This document shows positions 1-8,179 of a DNA stretch of 64,000 bases, piece by piece. The notes under the pieces were generated by a model. That model saw only the letters and a list, made by a program, of their open reading frames with translations, was not told the DNA's origin and made no database searches. The translations under genes and the position numbers were made by a program. Origin of the DNA: an uncultured Acidobacteriota bacterium (GTDB taxonomy: Bacteria; Acidobacteriota; Blastocatellia; Pyrinomonadales; Pyrinomonadaceae); NCBI GenBank assembly GCA_937859595.1, contig CALMAH010000001.1:1-64000 (forward strand). The letters are read 5' to 3'. How positions within the stretch are numbered: position 1 is the first letter of the stretch; every line of letters begins with the position of its first letter.

Positions 1-20
1 CGGAGGGGAGAGTGTTTCGG

Positions 21-83
21 TGAAACGCTTGAAACACTTGAAACGCCTGAAACACTTGAAACATTTGAAACGGTTGAAACACT
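21..83. repeat. Tandem repeat, 7 units of 9 bp
   Basis: Seven direct units of the form TGAAACNNN with a fixed 9-bp period, where the last three bases vary (GCT, ACT, GCC, ACT, ATT, GGT, ACT). No frame here gives a credible protein. It opens a 1-kb block of low-complexity DNA downstream of glmS. The 9-bp period with a fixed 6-bp core also appears in the CACGAATNN repeats near 21000 and 47550. Confidence 0.85.
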
Positions 84-329
84 TTGATACCTGCCCAGCG
101 CGGGCCGTGTGATAGATGTCGCCCATGACGGGGTTTGGCGGCTTTGCGGGTGCTTTGGCGCTACCAACATCCTGCTCCTGACGGAGCCTGTCGATAAACC
201 GATCTTCCTGCATTTCAGACATCCACATATTCGCGGCATCACGGGCCGACGGTCGATGGTCTCACGGCACGCGGCGGGTTGGAAGGACGATCTGCGCGAT
301 ATGCACGATTTGCACGATTTGCAAGGGGA

Positions 330-364
330 AGTGAGAAATGAGAAGTGAGAAATGAGAAATGAGA
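330..364. repeat. Heptamer tandem repeat, 5 units
   Basis: Five consecutive 7-bp units alternating AGTGAGA and AATGAGA. Such heptameric arrays resemble the short tandemly repeated repetitive sequences known from cyanobacteria. A 7-bp unit differing by one or two bases (AGTGACA/AGTGACG) recurs inside the acyl-CoA ligase gene at 49773-49807. Confidence 0.85.
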
Positions 365-373
365 AAGCAGAGT

Positions 374-401
374 GCGGAATGCGGAATGCCGAATGCGGAA
401 T
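374..401. repeat. Heptamer tandem repeat, 4 units
   Basis: Four consecutive 7-bp units: GCGGAAT, GCGGAAT, GCCGAAT, GCGGAAT. The unit sequence differs from the array ending 10 bp earlier, but the period is the same. Confidence 0.8.
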
Positions 402-460
402 TGAGGGTTAGATGTCAGAAAGCAGCGAGCAATAACGCGGGTTGGCGGGATGATCGGGCG

Positions 461-740
461 GAGATCTGTCGCCCGCTAAAGCGGGCTGGGGTTCTGTTGG
501 GGAACCTGTATCACGCCGTGAACGGCGTGGTAATTCACCGCTTCGCGGGATGGAGGCCATGCCTCCGAGATCTGTCGCCCGCTAAAGCGGGCTAAGAGTA
601 TATTTAATTGCAAGGCTCACGGTAAGGCAGAGCCTTACCGCTCATCATTGCGGCAAAGCCGCCGACATCTGTCGCCCGCGTTGCGGGCTGGGGTTCTGTT
701 TGTGGTCGTGTTCCAGGCCGTAAACGGCGTGGTAATTCAC
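461..740. repeat. Dispersed palindromic repeat modules
   Basis: A 27-bp string is identical at 461-487 and 567-593 and contains the hairpin GCCCGCTAAAGCGGGC; a diverged third copy starts at 666. After copies one and three the same 16-bp tail follows (483-498 and 685-700), and the string AACGGCGTGGTAATTCAC occurs at 521-538 and again at about 723-740. The block is therefore built from recombined copies of the same modules. Short open frames here are repeat artefacts. Confidence 0.75.
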
Positions 741-918
741 TGCATTAAAGATTGGCCGCTAAAGCCGTAAACGGCGTGGCTAAGTGCCGCTTCGCGGGAT
801 GGAGGCTCTGCCGCCGGATGGAAAAGCTAGTAACCTTGCAGCGGCGGCGGAGCCGCGGGATATTTTATCAAGCTAACGGAAAAGCGGAGCTTTTCCGCAC
901 ATCGAGCGGCAGAGCCGC
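621..918. repeat. Family of five small hairpins with core GC-RRA-GC
   Basis: Five perfect stem-loops share a three-base purine loop (AGA, AAA or GGA) closed by GC pairs: 621-639 (8-bp stem), 650-662 (5 bp), 844-856 (5 bp), 877-897 (9 bp) and 906-918 (5 bp). Stem sequences differ while the core GC-RRA-GC is kept, so structure rather than sequence seems to recur. None is followed by a T-run, so they do not look like terminators. Confidence 0.65.
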
Positions 919-919
919 C

Positions 920-961
920 AAATCCCAAATCCAAAATCTAAAATCTAAAATCCAAAATCGG
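920..961. repeat. Heptamer tandem repeat, 6 units
   Basis: Six 7-bp units with the pattern AAATCNN (CC, CA, TA, TA, CA, GG). This is the third heptamer array of unrelated sequence within 650 bp, about 60 bp beyond the 3' end of glmS. Confidence 0.85.
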
Positions 962-1018
962 CATGGCAGGGGTGTCCGCGTTCCGATCGGCTGAAATGAT
1001 CGCAGGTTTTCAATGACC

Positions 1019-2881
1019 CTACTCCACGGTTACGGATTTTGCCAGATTTCGGGGCTGGTCGACGTCGCAGCCTCGGCGGACGGCGATGTGATAGGACAGG
1101 AGCTGCAAGGGCACTACGGAAAGCACGGGTGCGAGCAGGTCGGAGGTCTCCGGGATCTCGATAATGTGGTCGGCGACCTTTGAGCTCATTCCGTCGCCTT
1201 CGGTAAGGACGGCGATCACGATCCCGTCACGCGCCTTTACCTCGACAATATTAGAATGCGTTTTTTCGTAGCGGAGTTCGCTGCCCGCATTTCCCTGTTC
1301 GCGCGTGTTTACGACCACTACGGGGAGTTTCTCATCGATCAGGGCATTTGGCCCGTGCTTCATCTCGCCGGCCGGGTAGCCTTCGGCGTGGATATAGCTG
1401 ATCTCTTTTAGTTTCAACGCACCTTCGAGCGCGACCGGGAAATTTATGCCTCGGCCGAGATAGAGGAAATCCTGTACGCGGAAGAAATCTTTCGAGAGTT
1501 CTTCGATCAGATCGGCATCGTTCAAAAGCTGTTCAATCTTTAACGGCAATTCGGCCAGGTCCTGAGCCAGCTTCATTGATTCGTCCTGCGAGATAGAGCC
1601 ACGCAGGTCACCAAGGTAAAGAGCAAATAGATAGAGCGCGATCATCTGTGCCGTAAATGCCTTGGTCGATGCAACGCCGATCTCAGGCCCGGCATGGGTC
1701 AGGATAGTGCCGTCCGCCTCGCGGTGGATCATCGAACCCTGGACGTTGCAGATGGCAAGGACCTTGCAGCCCTGCTGTCTGGCCTCGCGCATTGCGGCAA
1801 TGGTGTCCGCCGTCTCACCCGATTGAGAAATAACTATCAACAGATCATTTTCGCTAAGAACAGGATCACGATAGCGAAACTCCGAAGCATAATCGACCTC
1901 GACCGGAATACGGGCCAGGCGCTCGATCATATATTTGCCCGCGAGGCCGGCGTGCCAGGAGGTGCCACAAGCGGCGATCTTTATGGACGAGATAGAGCGA
2001 AAATCCTCTTCAGAAATGTCCATCTCGTCGAGATATACCTTGCCGGTATCGAGCGAAACGCGTCCCTGAACGGTGTCGCGAACGGCACGCGGCTGTTCGT
2101 ATATCTCCTTGAGCATGAAGTGCTTAAATCCGCCCTTCTCTGCCATTATCGGGTCCCAGGTGATGCGCTGGCGCTGGGGTTCGACGACATTGCCGTCAAA
2201 ATCGGTTACGCGAACGCTGTCTTTTGTCAGCACGGCGATCTCGCGGTCGCCAAGGAAGAAGACGTCGCGGGTGTGAGCAAGGATCGGCGGGATATCTGAT
2301 GCAACAAAGAATTCTCCGTCGCCAAGCCCGATGACGACCGGCGGGCCTTCGCGAACGGAGATCACTGTGTCGGGTTCATCAACCGAGATGATCGCGAGCG
2401 CGAATATTCCGCGAAGCTCCGCCACGGCCTTTCGAACGGCGAGCTCAAGCGATAGCCCTTCTGTCTCAATATATTCCCCGATAAGATGAGCCACGACCTC
2501 GGTATCGGTCTCTGTCTTGAATTCGTGCCCCGTATCGCTCAGACGCTCTTTAAGTTCGAGGTAATTCTCAATGATGCCGTTGTGTACGACCACGACCTTG
2601 CCTGATCTGTCGCGATGCGGATGGGCATTTTCCTCGGTCGGGCGTCCGTGGGTAGCCCAACGCGTGTGCCCGATCCCATACGTTCCATCCAATGGTGATA
2701 GCCGTATCGCCTCTTCAAGATTGCGCAGCTTGCCCTCGGCCCGACGCAGCTCAAGATGCTGGTCCTCATCAACCACCGCAATACCAGCCGAATCGTATCC
2801 GCGATATTCCAGCTTACGAAGCCCGTCGATTATCAACGGCACAACCTGTTTATTTCCAACGTATCCTACAATTCCACACAT
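1019..2881 (-). CDS. glmS: Glutamine--fructose-6-phosphate aminotransferase
   Basis: This cytoplasmic enzyme makes glucosamine-6-phosphate from fructose-6-phosphate and glutamine, the entry step to UDP-GlcNAc and peptidoglycan. The ATG at 2881 is chosen because it places Cys2 (MCGIVGYVG) as the mature N-terminal nucleophile of the class II glutamine amidotransferase domain; an upstream in-frame start would bury it. The N-terminal half has the amidohydrolase motifs HTRWATHG and HNGIIENY. Two SIS domains follow ([29 protein letters not shown]) and the C-terminus ends in the family-typical LAKSVTVE. The 620-residue length is normal. It lies downstream of glmU and yvcK on the same strand. Confidence 0.97.
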   Translation of the reverse strand: MCGIVGYVGNKQVVPLIIDGLRKLEYRGYDSAGIAVVDEDQHLELRRAEGKLRNLEEAIRLSPLDGTYGIGHTRWATHGRPTEENAHPHRDRSGKVVVVHNGIIENYLELKERLSDTGHEFKTETDTEVVAHLIGEYIETEGLSLELAVRKAVAELRGIFALAIISVDEPDTVISVREGPPVVIGLGDGEFFVASDIPPILAHTRDVFFLGDREIAVLTKDSVRVTDFDGNVVEPQRQRITWDPIMAEKGGFKHFMLKEIYEQPRAVRDTVQGRVSLDTGKVYLDEMDISEEDFRSISSIKIAACGTSWHAGLAGKYMIERLARIPVEVDYASEFRYRDPVLSENDLLIVISQSGETADTIAAMREARQQGCKVLAICNVQGSMIHREADGTILTHAGPEIGVASTKAFTAQMIALYLFALYLGDLRGSISQDESMKLAQDLAELPLKIEQLLNDADLIEELSKDFFRVQDFLYLGRGINFPVALEGALKLKEISYIHAEGYPAGEMKHGPNALIDEKLPVVVVNTREQGNAGSELRYEKTHSNIVEVKARDGIVIAVLTEGDGMSSKVADHIIEIPETSDLLAPVLSVVPLQLLSYHIAVRRGCDVDQPRNLAKSVTVE

Positions 2882-2957
2882 AAAGTTCTTATAACTAAGA
2901 GCGATCCGGCCCACGCAACTGAAAAACAAGGCCTATATAGAGGTCGGTTCTTCTTCA

Positions 2958-3407
2958 TCAAGCGGGATCATCGGCTGGCTGGCTATCTTCGACCACAGCC
3001 GCAGTTTGCCCCTTTGAGCCTTGTCCGATCATCTCAGATATCCTCACGATGATGAACGCGATAAGAGCGAGAATAAAGAACACAAGTAATACCCACGCGA
3101 GGCCCTGAAGTGATTCGATAATTGTCCGGTAAACTTCCAAAACCCACCTGTCACGGTTGAGATCGGGAACCGGGATATCGCCGGGCATCCTCTGAGTAAC
3201 ATATTTCTCTAACTCCCAGACCCGGACACCGGTGGAAACACCGACCACAAATATCGCGAAATAAAGATACTTCGCCCACGCATAACTTATCTCGTCCTGT
3301 AGTATCCGCTTCAAAATGCTGTCGATAGGTTTTTTGAACACATATACGACCAGTGCCGACACACCGAGCGAAATAAGAAACGTTACAGCCAAAAGCGTGA
3401 TAAACAT
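2958..3407 (-). CDS. Small membrane protein, three predicted TM segments
   Basis: A 149-residue protein that I do not recognise. Hydrophobic stretches at about residues 3-23, 49-65 and 102-124 suggest three membrane helices, with a charged linker between the second and third and a soluble acidic tail. AGGAGG lies a short distance before the ATG, one of the clearest ribosome binding sites in the window. It sits between glmU and glmS on the same strand with small gaps, so it is probably co-transcribed with the UDP-GlcNAc genes. A role in envelope biogenesis is only a guess from position. Confidence 0.75.
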   Translation of the reverse strand: MFITLLAVTFLISLGVSALVVYVFKKPIDSILKRILQDEISYAWAKYLYFAIFVVGVSTGVRVWELEKYVTQRMPGDIPVPDLNRDRWVLEVYRTIIESLQGLAWVLLVFFILALIAFIIVRISEMIGQGSKGQTAAVVEDSQPADDPA

Positions 3408-3429
3408 ACCTCACCTCCTGAAACCAAAG

Positions 3430-4854
3430 TTAATTATCTGATTCTTCCGATTTCGATCTTGACTTCCTGACCATCATAGCAGGTACGCCGACAACGAGAG
3501 TATCAGGCTCAACATCCTTAGTAACAACGCTGCCAGCTCCTGTGGAGGCGCCGTCGCCGACCGTGACGGGGGCGACGAGCATTGTGTCGGAGCCTATTTT
3601 TACATTGTCGCCGATGTGGGACTCGTGTTTATTTTTACCGTCGTAGTTGCAGGTAATGGTGCCGGCTCCGATGTTGGTCTTTTCGCCGATGGTAGCGTCG
3701 CCGAGATAGGACAGATGGCTGGCCTTTGAGCCGCGGCCAAGCCGTGTCTTCTTCAACTCGACAAAATTACCGACCTTTGCCCCCTCCAACATCACAGCCT
3801 TTCCGCGAAGATGGGCCATCGGCCCGACCTTGCATAAGTCGCCGACTTCGGAATCGACGATCAGACAATTATCCAGTATCTCCACGTCGCGGCCTATCTT
3901 TGCGTTGGCGATCCGGGTCCCTGAACGGATCACGCATCCGTCGCCTATCTCTGCTTCGCCTTCGACCGTTACGTTCGGGTAAACGACCGTATCGCGGCCA
4001 AATTTTGCCCGGTCGCTGATATAAACGCTTTTGGGGTCGATAAACGTGACGCCGTGGTCGAGCATCAGGCGGCTGACGGTCTGGCGGTTGAGGATGCGTT
4101 CCATCGCGGCAAGCTGGGCACGGTTGTTTACGCCCTCGATCTCGCGCGCTTCGGAGTGTTTAAAGATGGCAACGTCTTCGCCGGCCTCTTTTAACAGTCT
4201 CGGCACGTCCGTCAGATAATACTCGCCCTGTGCATTGTTGTTCTTCACACCGGTAAGGGCCGCAAATAACTTGCCTGTGTCAAAACAATAGATGCCGGCA
4301 TTTATCTCGTCTATCGCTTGTTCGTCTTCGGTGGCGTCCTTTTGTTCTACGATCTTTTCAAATGTACCCTCGTCGTTCCTGACTACTCGGCCATAACCTG
4401 CCGGGTCTTTCAATCTAACCGTCAGGATCGTACATGCCGCTCCCCGGCCGCGAAACGTCGCGTGCTGCCTGATCATCGACGCAAGCGTTTCGTGCCTTAT
4501 CAAAGGCACATCGCCGGAGAGTATAAGAAGCGTCGAATCTCGGCCCTCAAGAGATCCGCGGGCTGCATTCACCGCGTCGCCTGTGCCTAGCTGTTCCTTT
4601 TGCAGAACAAAATCCACCAGCTGCGGTTCGAGTTCACTCAGCACGGCCGACTTGACGTCGTCGCCCTGATGGCCGATGACAATAAAGACCTTTTCGGGTG
4701 CTAAAGCGGCAGCCGTATGGCAAACGTGATTTATCAGCGGCCTTCCGCCCAGCTTATGAAGCACCTTTGCGAGGCCGGAACGCATTCGCGTGCCCAAACC
4801 GGCGGCGAGTATCAACACATCGATCGGCTTTTGTGGTCGTTCATCGACTCCCAT
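3430..4854 (-). CDS. glmU: Bifunctional GlcNAc-1-P uridyltransferase / GlcN-1-P acetyltransferase
   Basis: Makes UDP-GlcNAc from glucosamine-1-phosphate, acetyl-CoA and UTP. The N-terminal nucleotidyltransferase domain begins VLILAAGLGTRMRSGLAKVLHKLGGRP, abbreviated here as LAAGLGTRM plus a conserved Lys; then NAGIYCF and the uridyltransferase end near residue 230. The C-terminal part is a left-handed beta-helix of hexapeptide repeats (IGDGCVI, IGRDVEI, IGEKTNIG, VGDGAST) with the acetyltransferase signature around GAGTITCNYDG. I use the ATG at 4854; a TTG at 4872 is an in-frame alternative. Neither has a clear Shine-Dalgarno. Its gene lies between yvcK and glmS. Confidence 0.96.
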   Translation of the reverse strand: MGVDERPQKPIDVLILAAGLGTRMRSGLAKVLHKLGGRPLINHVCHTAAALAPEKVFIVIGHQGDDVKSAVLSELEPQLVDFVLQKEQLGTGDAVNAARGSLEGRDSTLLILSGDVPLIRHETLASMIRQHATFRGRGAACTILTVRLKDPAGYGRVVRNDEGTFEKIVEQKDATEDEQAIDEINAGIYCFDTGKLFAALTGVKNNNAQGEYYLTDVPRLLKEAGEDVAIFKHSEAREIEGVNNRAQLAAMERILNRQTVSRLMLDHGVTFIDPKSVYISDRAKFGRDTVVYPNVTVEGEAEIGDGCVIRSGTRIANAKIGRDVEILDNCLIVDSEVGDLCKVGPMAHLRGKAVMLEGAKVGNFVELKKTRLGRGSKASHLSYLGDATIGEKTNIGAGTITCNYDGKNKHESHIGDNVKIGSDTMLVAPVTVGDGASTGAGSVVTKDVEPDTLVVGVPAMMVRKSRSKSEESDN

Positions 4855-4930
4855 AACAAAATTGTGCCACAAGACGAGAACGTCTGCGAATAAGTCCGGT
4901 CAGTCTGCGGCCTAAAGAAATGAAAAAGCC

Positions 4931-5971
4931 CTAATCGGGCCCTGCTTCCTTAACTTTAATTGCTACATAACTTTCCAAGATCACCGTGGCGAGTTTTTCG
5001 GGGTCATGCCTCACCTTTTCTCCCGAATCAAGCAGATCGCAGTGAATGACACGCGAACCTTCGATAACATCACCATCCATCGACCCATGCACACCGATCT
5101 GCTCGGCACCCTGGATCTTGTATTTTTCCCGCTGAAGGTCAGATATTTCTCGGTCATTAACAAGCAGCAGGTCAAAGTCGAGATCGGGGGCATACTCCCT
5201 AACGATCTCAAGGTGCCTTTTTGCCGTTAGCCCGTCAGTTTCGCCCGGCTGTGTCATCAGATTGCAGATGAACATCTTGGTCGCTCTCGAAGCCGCTATC
5301 GCCTCGGGTACACCCTTTACCAACAATGGCGGTAAAAGACTTGTAAACAATGAGCCCGGCCCGACGGTGATAATGTCGGCGGCCTCGATCGCTTCAAGCA
5401 CCTGAGGCAACGGGTGGCAATCCTCCGGCTCAAGAAACAAACGTTCGATGCTGGATCCGACTTTAGCGACGTTCGTCTCGCCTATGACCACCTCTCCCGA
5501 CCTTAGTCGGGCCGAGATACGCACGTCGTCCATTGTTACCGGATAAATATGGCCCTTGCTGGCAAGGATCTCGGAGGAAAGACGAACCGCCTCTGCAAAG
5601 TCTCCCGTTATACTTGAGAGAGCAACCAGAAACAGATTTCCGAAACTGTGTCCCGCCAGGTCCCCGTTTCCCTCAAACCGATGGCGAAACAACTTCGAGA
5701 GCAGATGCGAGTCTTCCGACAGCGCAACCATGCAAGCACGAATGTCCCCAGGCGGCAACACATTGAATTCGTTACGCAGCCGGCCGGAGCTTCCTCCGTC
5801 ATCCGAGACAGCAACGACCGCCGATAGGTCGGCTATCCGAACTGTCGAGCCGCCGCGAACCCCGACGTTCACCTTTAGCCCCGAAAGCAAATTAGCGAGC
5901 CCGGTGCCGCCACCCAATGCGACTACATTGATACTGGGAGCACCTTCGATGTTCAGATCTATATTTAACAT
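4931..5971 (-). CDS. yvcK: YvcK/GlmR family UDP-sugar-binding regulator
   Basis: Member of the YvcK/CofD-like family. Visible marks are VVALGGGTGLANLL at the N-terminus, VSDDGGSSGRLR, PPGDIRACMVAL and GNLFLVAL, all typical of the dinucleotide-like fold. In Bacillus subtilis the homologue (GlmR) binds UDP-GlcNAc and stimulates GlmS, and it is needed for envelope homeostasis on gluconeogenic carbon. Here the gene is just upstream of glmU and glmS, which fits that role. The ATG at 5971 gives 346 residues; a TTG at 6025 would add 18 residues unlike the family. No clear ribosome binding site is visible. Confidence 0.9.
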   Translation of the reverse strand: MLNIDLNIEGAPSINVVALGGGTGLANLLSGLKVNVGVRGGSTVRIADLSAVVAVSDDGGSSGRLRNEFNVLPPGDIRACMVALSEDSHLLSKLFRHRFEGNGDLAGHSFGNLFLVALSSITGDFAEAVRLSSEILASKGHIYPVTMDDVRISARLRSGEVVIGETNVAKVGSSIERLFLEPEDCHPLPQVLEAIEAADIITVGPGSLFTSLLPPLLVKGVPEAIAASRATKMFICNLMTQPGETDGLTAKRHLEIVREYAPDLDFDLLLVNDREISDLQREKYKIQGAEQIGVHGSMDGDVIEGSRVIHCDLLDSGEKVRHDPEKLATVILESYVAIKVKEAGPD

Positions 5972-6054
5972 TAACGCCCGAGACCGGGTAAAACCGGTCC
6001 TAACGGAAAAGCCTGTAAATCTCAAGAAAAATGCATCTTAACACAAAAAAATGC

Positions 6055-6084
6055 TTGAGTATCGGCACTGCGGTGTGGTATTTT
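6055..6084 (+). promoter_or_regulatory. Possible promoter of the Roadblock-MglA pair
   Basis: TTGAGT (6055-6060), 18-bp spacer, TATTTT (6079-6084), about 100 bp before the start at 6183. The match to the sigma-70 consensus is moderate and the spacing acceptable. Called by eye only. Confidence 0.35.
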
Positions 6085-6182
6085 TAATCAGAGGCTTGCA
6101 GGTCTCGCGCCTTCCGAAGTTATCTGTTTACCCTTCGAACCGCTCTTACCACAAGTATCGATTTGCACCCAGAGAATACGAA

Positions 6183-6659
6183 ATGGCCCATTCGCCCTTC
6201 ATAATTCAGGAAGCCCAGTTCCAAAAATTAAAAACGGTTCTCGCACGTCTATGTGTCGAGTGCGCAGCCCGGGTCGTGTTTCTTGTCGACCGTGACGGAC
6301 AGACCATTGCGTTTCACGGGGACATCGGCGACATGGACACGACAAGCTTCTCGTCGCTCGCAGCGGGAAACGTCGCGGCAACGAGCAGCATGGCAAAGCT
6401 GATAGGCGAAGATGTGTTCCCGGCCGTCTTCCATGAAGGCGAACGGGAGAGTATTTTTATCAGTGTCATTGGCCGCAGCCTGTTGGTGGTCGTGTTTGAT
6501 GAACGTTCGACCCTTGGGCTTGTGAAGCTAAGAACCAAGCGAGCGAGTTTTGAGGTTGCGGATATATTGAACGAAGCCGCATCGATGTCATCGTTCGCCG
6601 CAAGCAACTCCGTATTTTCCGAGATCACCGACGAAGACATCGACAGCCTTTTCAGTTAA
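6183..6659 (+). CDS. Roadblock/LC7-domain protein (MglB-like)
   Basis: A 158-residue protein with a Roadblock/LC7-like domain: RVVFLVDRDGQTIAF, then FSSLAAGNVAATSSMAKLIGE, and a strand pair around ESIFISVIGRSLLVVVFDE. MglB-type Roadblock proteins act as GTPase-activating partners of MglA in motility and polarity systems. The adjacent downstream gene (34-bp gap) is an MglA GTPase, so a functional pair is likely. The ATG at 6183 is chosen because the domain begins just after it; the open frame upstream (from 6051) has no resemblance to the family. The acidic C-terminal tail EITDEDIDSLFS is distinctive. Confidence 0.85.
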   Translation: MAHSPFIIQEAQFQKLKTVLARLCVECAARVVFLVDRDGQTIAFHGDIGDMDTTSFSSLAAGNVAATSSMAKLIGEDVFPAVFHEGERESIFISVIGRSLLVVVFDERSTLGLVKLRTKRASFEVADILNEAASMSSFAASNSVFSEITDEDIDSLFS

Positions 6660-6693
6660 TCGCGTTTTGGTATAGTATCCCACCAGTATAGTT

Positions 6694-7278
6694 ATGACAT
6701 TCATCAACTACGCTTCCAGAGAGATCAATTGCAAGATCGTATATTACGGTCCGGGCCTGTGCGGAAAGACCACGAATCTGCAATATATCTACGATTCGAC
6801 AGCCCCCCAGGCGAAAGGTAAGCTCATAAGCCTGGCAACGGAAACCGACCGCACGCTGTTTTTCGATTTCATGCCGCTCGAACTCGGCACGGTCCGCGGA
6901 TTCAAGACCCGCTTCCACCTTTATACGGTTCCCGGACAAGTATATTACGATGCGTCTCGCAAGCTGATCCTCAAGGGTGTGGACGGCGTTGTCTTTGTCG
7001 CGGACAGCCAGGAAGAGCGAATGGATGCGAATATCGAGTCGCTTTATAACCTGGAAGAGAACCTCGACACTCAGGGCTACGAACTTTCGAAGCTGCCGTA
7101 TGTTCTGCAGTTGAACAAGCGCGACCTGCCGAACGTGGTGCCCCTGGACGACCTGACCTACGAACTGCAGAAAAAAGGTGAACCTGTTTTTGAAGCAGTT
7201 GCAACCGCCGGCACCGGTGTATTTGACACCTTGAAAGCAGTCGCGAAACAGGTGCTTACCGAACTAAGAAAATCCTGA
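6694..7278 (+). CDS. mglA: MglA-like small Ras-type GTPase
   Basis: A 194-residue Ras-superfamily GTPase. The P-loop is GPGLCGKTT (residues 19-27), the G3 region is altered to TVPGQVYY as usual in MglA (instead of DxxG), and the G4 motif is NKRD. In myxobacteria MglA sets cell polarity and drives motility. The orphan pair with a Roadblock gene also occurs widely in non-gliding bacteria, where the output is often unknown. Co-transcribed with the Roadblock gene and followed by a strong terminator hairpin at 7308. Confidence 0.93.
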   Translation: MTFINYASREINCKIVYYGPGLCGKTTNLQYIYDSTAPQAKGKLISLATETDRTLFFDFMPLELGTVRGFKTRFHLYTVPGQVYYDASRKLILKGVDGVVFVADSQEERMDANIESLYNLEENLDTQGYELSKLPYVLQLNKRDLPNVVPLDDLTYELQKKGEPVFEAVATAGTGVFDTLKAVAKQVLTELRKS

Positions 7279-7307
7279 ACAAAGATCTCGCTAGTTCGCC
7301 AACAAAT

Positions 7308-7343
7308 AAAGGCCTCTTGAGTGTTTAGCTCAGAGGCCTTTTC
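7308..7343. terminator. Intrinsic terminator after mglA
   Basis: An inverted repeat centred on AAGGCCTC...GAGGCCTT, with a loop containing GTGTTTAGC, followed by TTTTCCCT. A/T tracts on both sides make it potentially bidirectional. Confidence 0.75.
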
Positions 7344-7470
7344 CCTCCCTTGTTCGCAAATAAGGAGCGTAATCTGATCGGCCCGCGTCCTCGAAAATGA
7401 ACCAGTCGGATCAACGGCACCGATCTAAGAATCGATTCGAAAGAACACGACGATCAGATTCAGAAAAAAC

Positions 7471-7502
7471 AAAAAAACCGCCGATGTCCGAAACACCGAC
7501 GG
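7471..7502 (-). terminator. Intrinsic terminator after the OsmC gene
   Basis: On the minus strand a 10-bp stem (two G-T wobbles, 7478-7487 with 7493-7502) is followed by a run of seven T residues. It lies about 25 bp beyond the OsmC stop codon. Confidence 0.7.
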
Positions 7503-7527
7503 TCAGAGGCCTGAGATCAGCTGAGTC

Positions 7528-8097
7528 CTAGCCAGCCGTTTCGACCGAAACAGCAACGCCGTTTGTAACAATGTCAAAAACAGGCGATCGTTTTTGTGCC
7601 AGTTCAACCAATTCCCGAAGCGTCTCATCGGGCGCGTCTCCCTTCACCTTGAACGATACACGAATGTTCTTGTAGCCGTTTCGAACGTTTTCGTCCATTC
7701 CGAGGAATCCGTGAAGATCAAGATCCCCCTCGTAGGTGGACTCGACACTCTCGATAGTAATGCCCTGAGCGGCCGCGTGATAGACAAGGCTCGTGGTAAG
7801 ACAGCCCGCCAAGGCAGCCAGGACATATTCGACCGGGTTGGCTCCCGTGTCAGTTCCAAGCAGCACGGGCGGTTCATCTTTTGTAAATTCGAAAGGCCTT
7901 TCACGCGAGAATGATCCGCAGGCACCATCGTACTCATTGACAGTGGTCCGATTTGCCCCTCCGTTGATCCACACGTTCTTTGCCCGAAATTTGAAGTCGG
8001 CAATATCGCGGTTCCCTTTGATAGCGTCGATCGTTTCGAATAGGCCGGTAACGTTCACGCCGTTAACGACCTGCTGTGATCTTGTTGCTTGTTCCAT
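7528..8097 (-). CDS. OsmC family protein
   Basis: A 189-residue OsmC/Ohr-superfamily protein, a family of thiol peroxidases that reduce organic hydroperoxides with a Cys pair. The C-terminal core shows NPVEYVLAALAGCLTTSLVYHAAAQG, which carries the first conserved Cys after the family glycine-rich turn; the second conserved Cys position is not obvious, the equivalent region reading KRSPVFDIVTNG. It may therefore be an OsmC-like protein lacking the resolving Cys. The ATG at 8097 follows ATAGGAGAAA by about 10 bases. The next gene upstream encodes a diiron enzyme with the same leader motif. Confidence 0.85.
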   Translation of the reverse strand: MEQATRSQQVVNGVNVTGLFETIDAIKGNRDIADFKFRAKNVWINGGANRTTVNEYDGACGSFSRERPFEFTKDEPPVLLGTDTGANPVEYVLAALAGCLTTSLVYHAAAQGITIESVESTYEGDLDLHGFLGMDENVRNGYKNIRVSFKVKGDAPDETLRELVELAQKRSPVFDIVTNGVAVSVETAG

Positions 8098-8179
8098 TAT
8101 TCCATTTCTCCTATTGTGTTTGTTTCTTTTGATTCGCTGCCGGGCAGCCTTCAACTTTCCTGAACACCCGCATTTGCGC

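Noticed and set aside
330..961. Heptamer arrays as a CRISPR array
   Set aside because: Units are 7 bp with no spacers of 25-40 bp between them and no cas genes nearby.
109..994. Three short open frames in the left repeat block
   Set aside because: They overlap tandem repeats and hairpins, have skewed composition, no ribosome binding site and no recognisable domain.
1694..2299. 201-codon open frame on the plus strand
   Set aside because: Antisense shadow of glmS, which has full-length family motifs.
2882..2929. Upstream in-frame start of glmS
   Set aside because: It would precede the Cys nucleophile that must be at the mature N-terminus.
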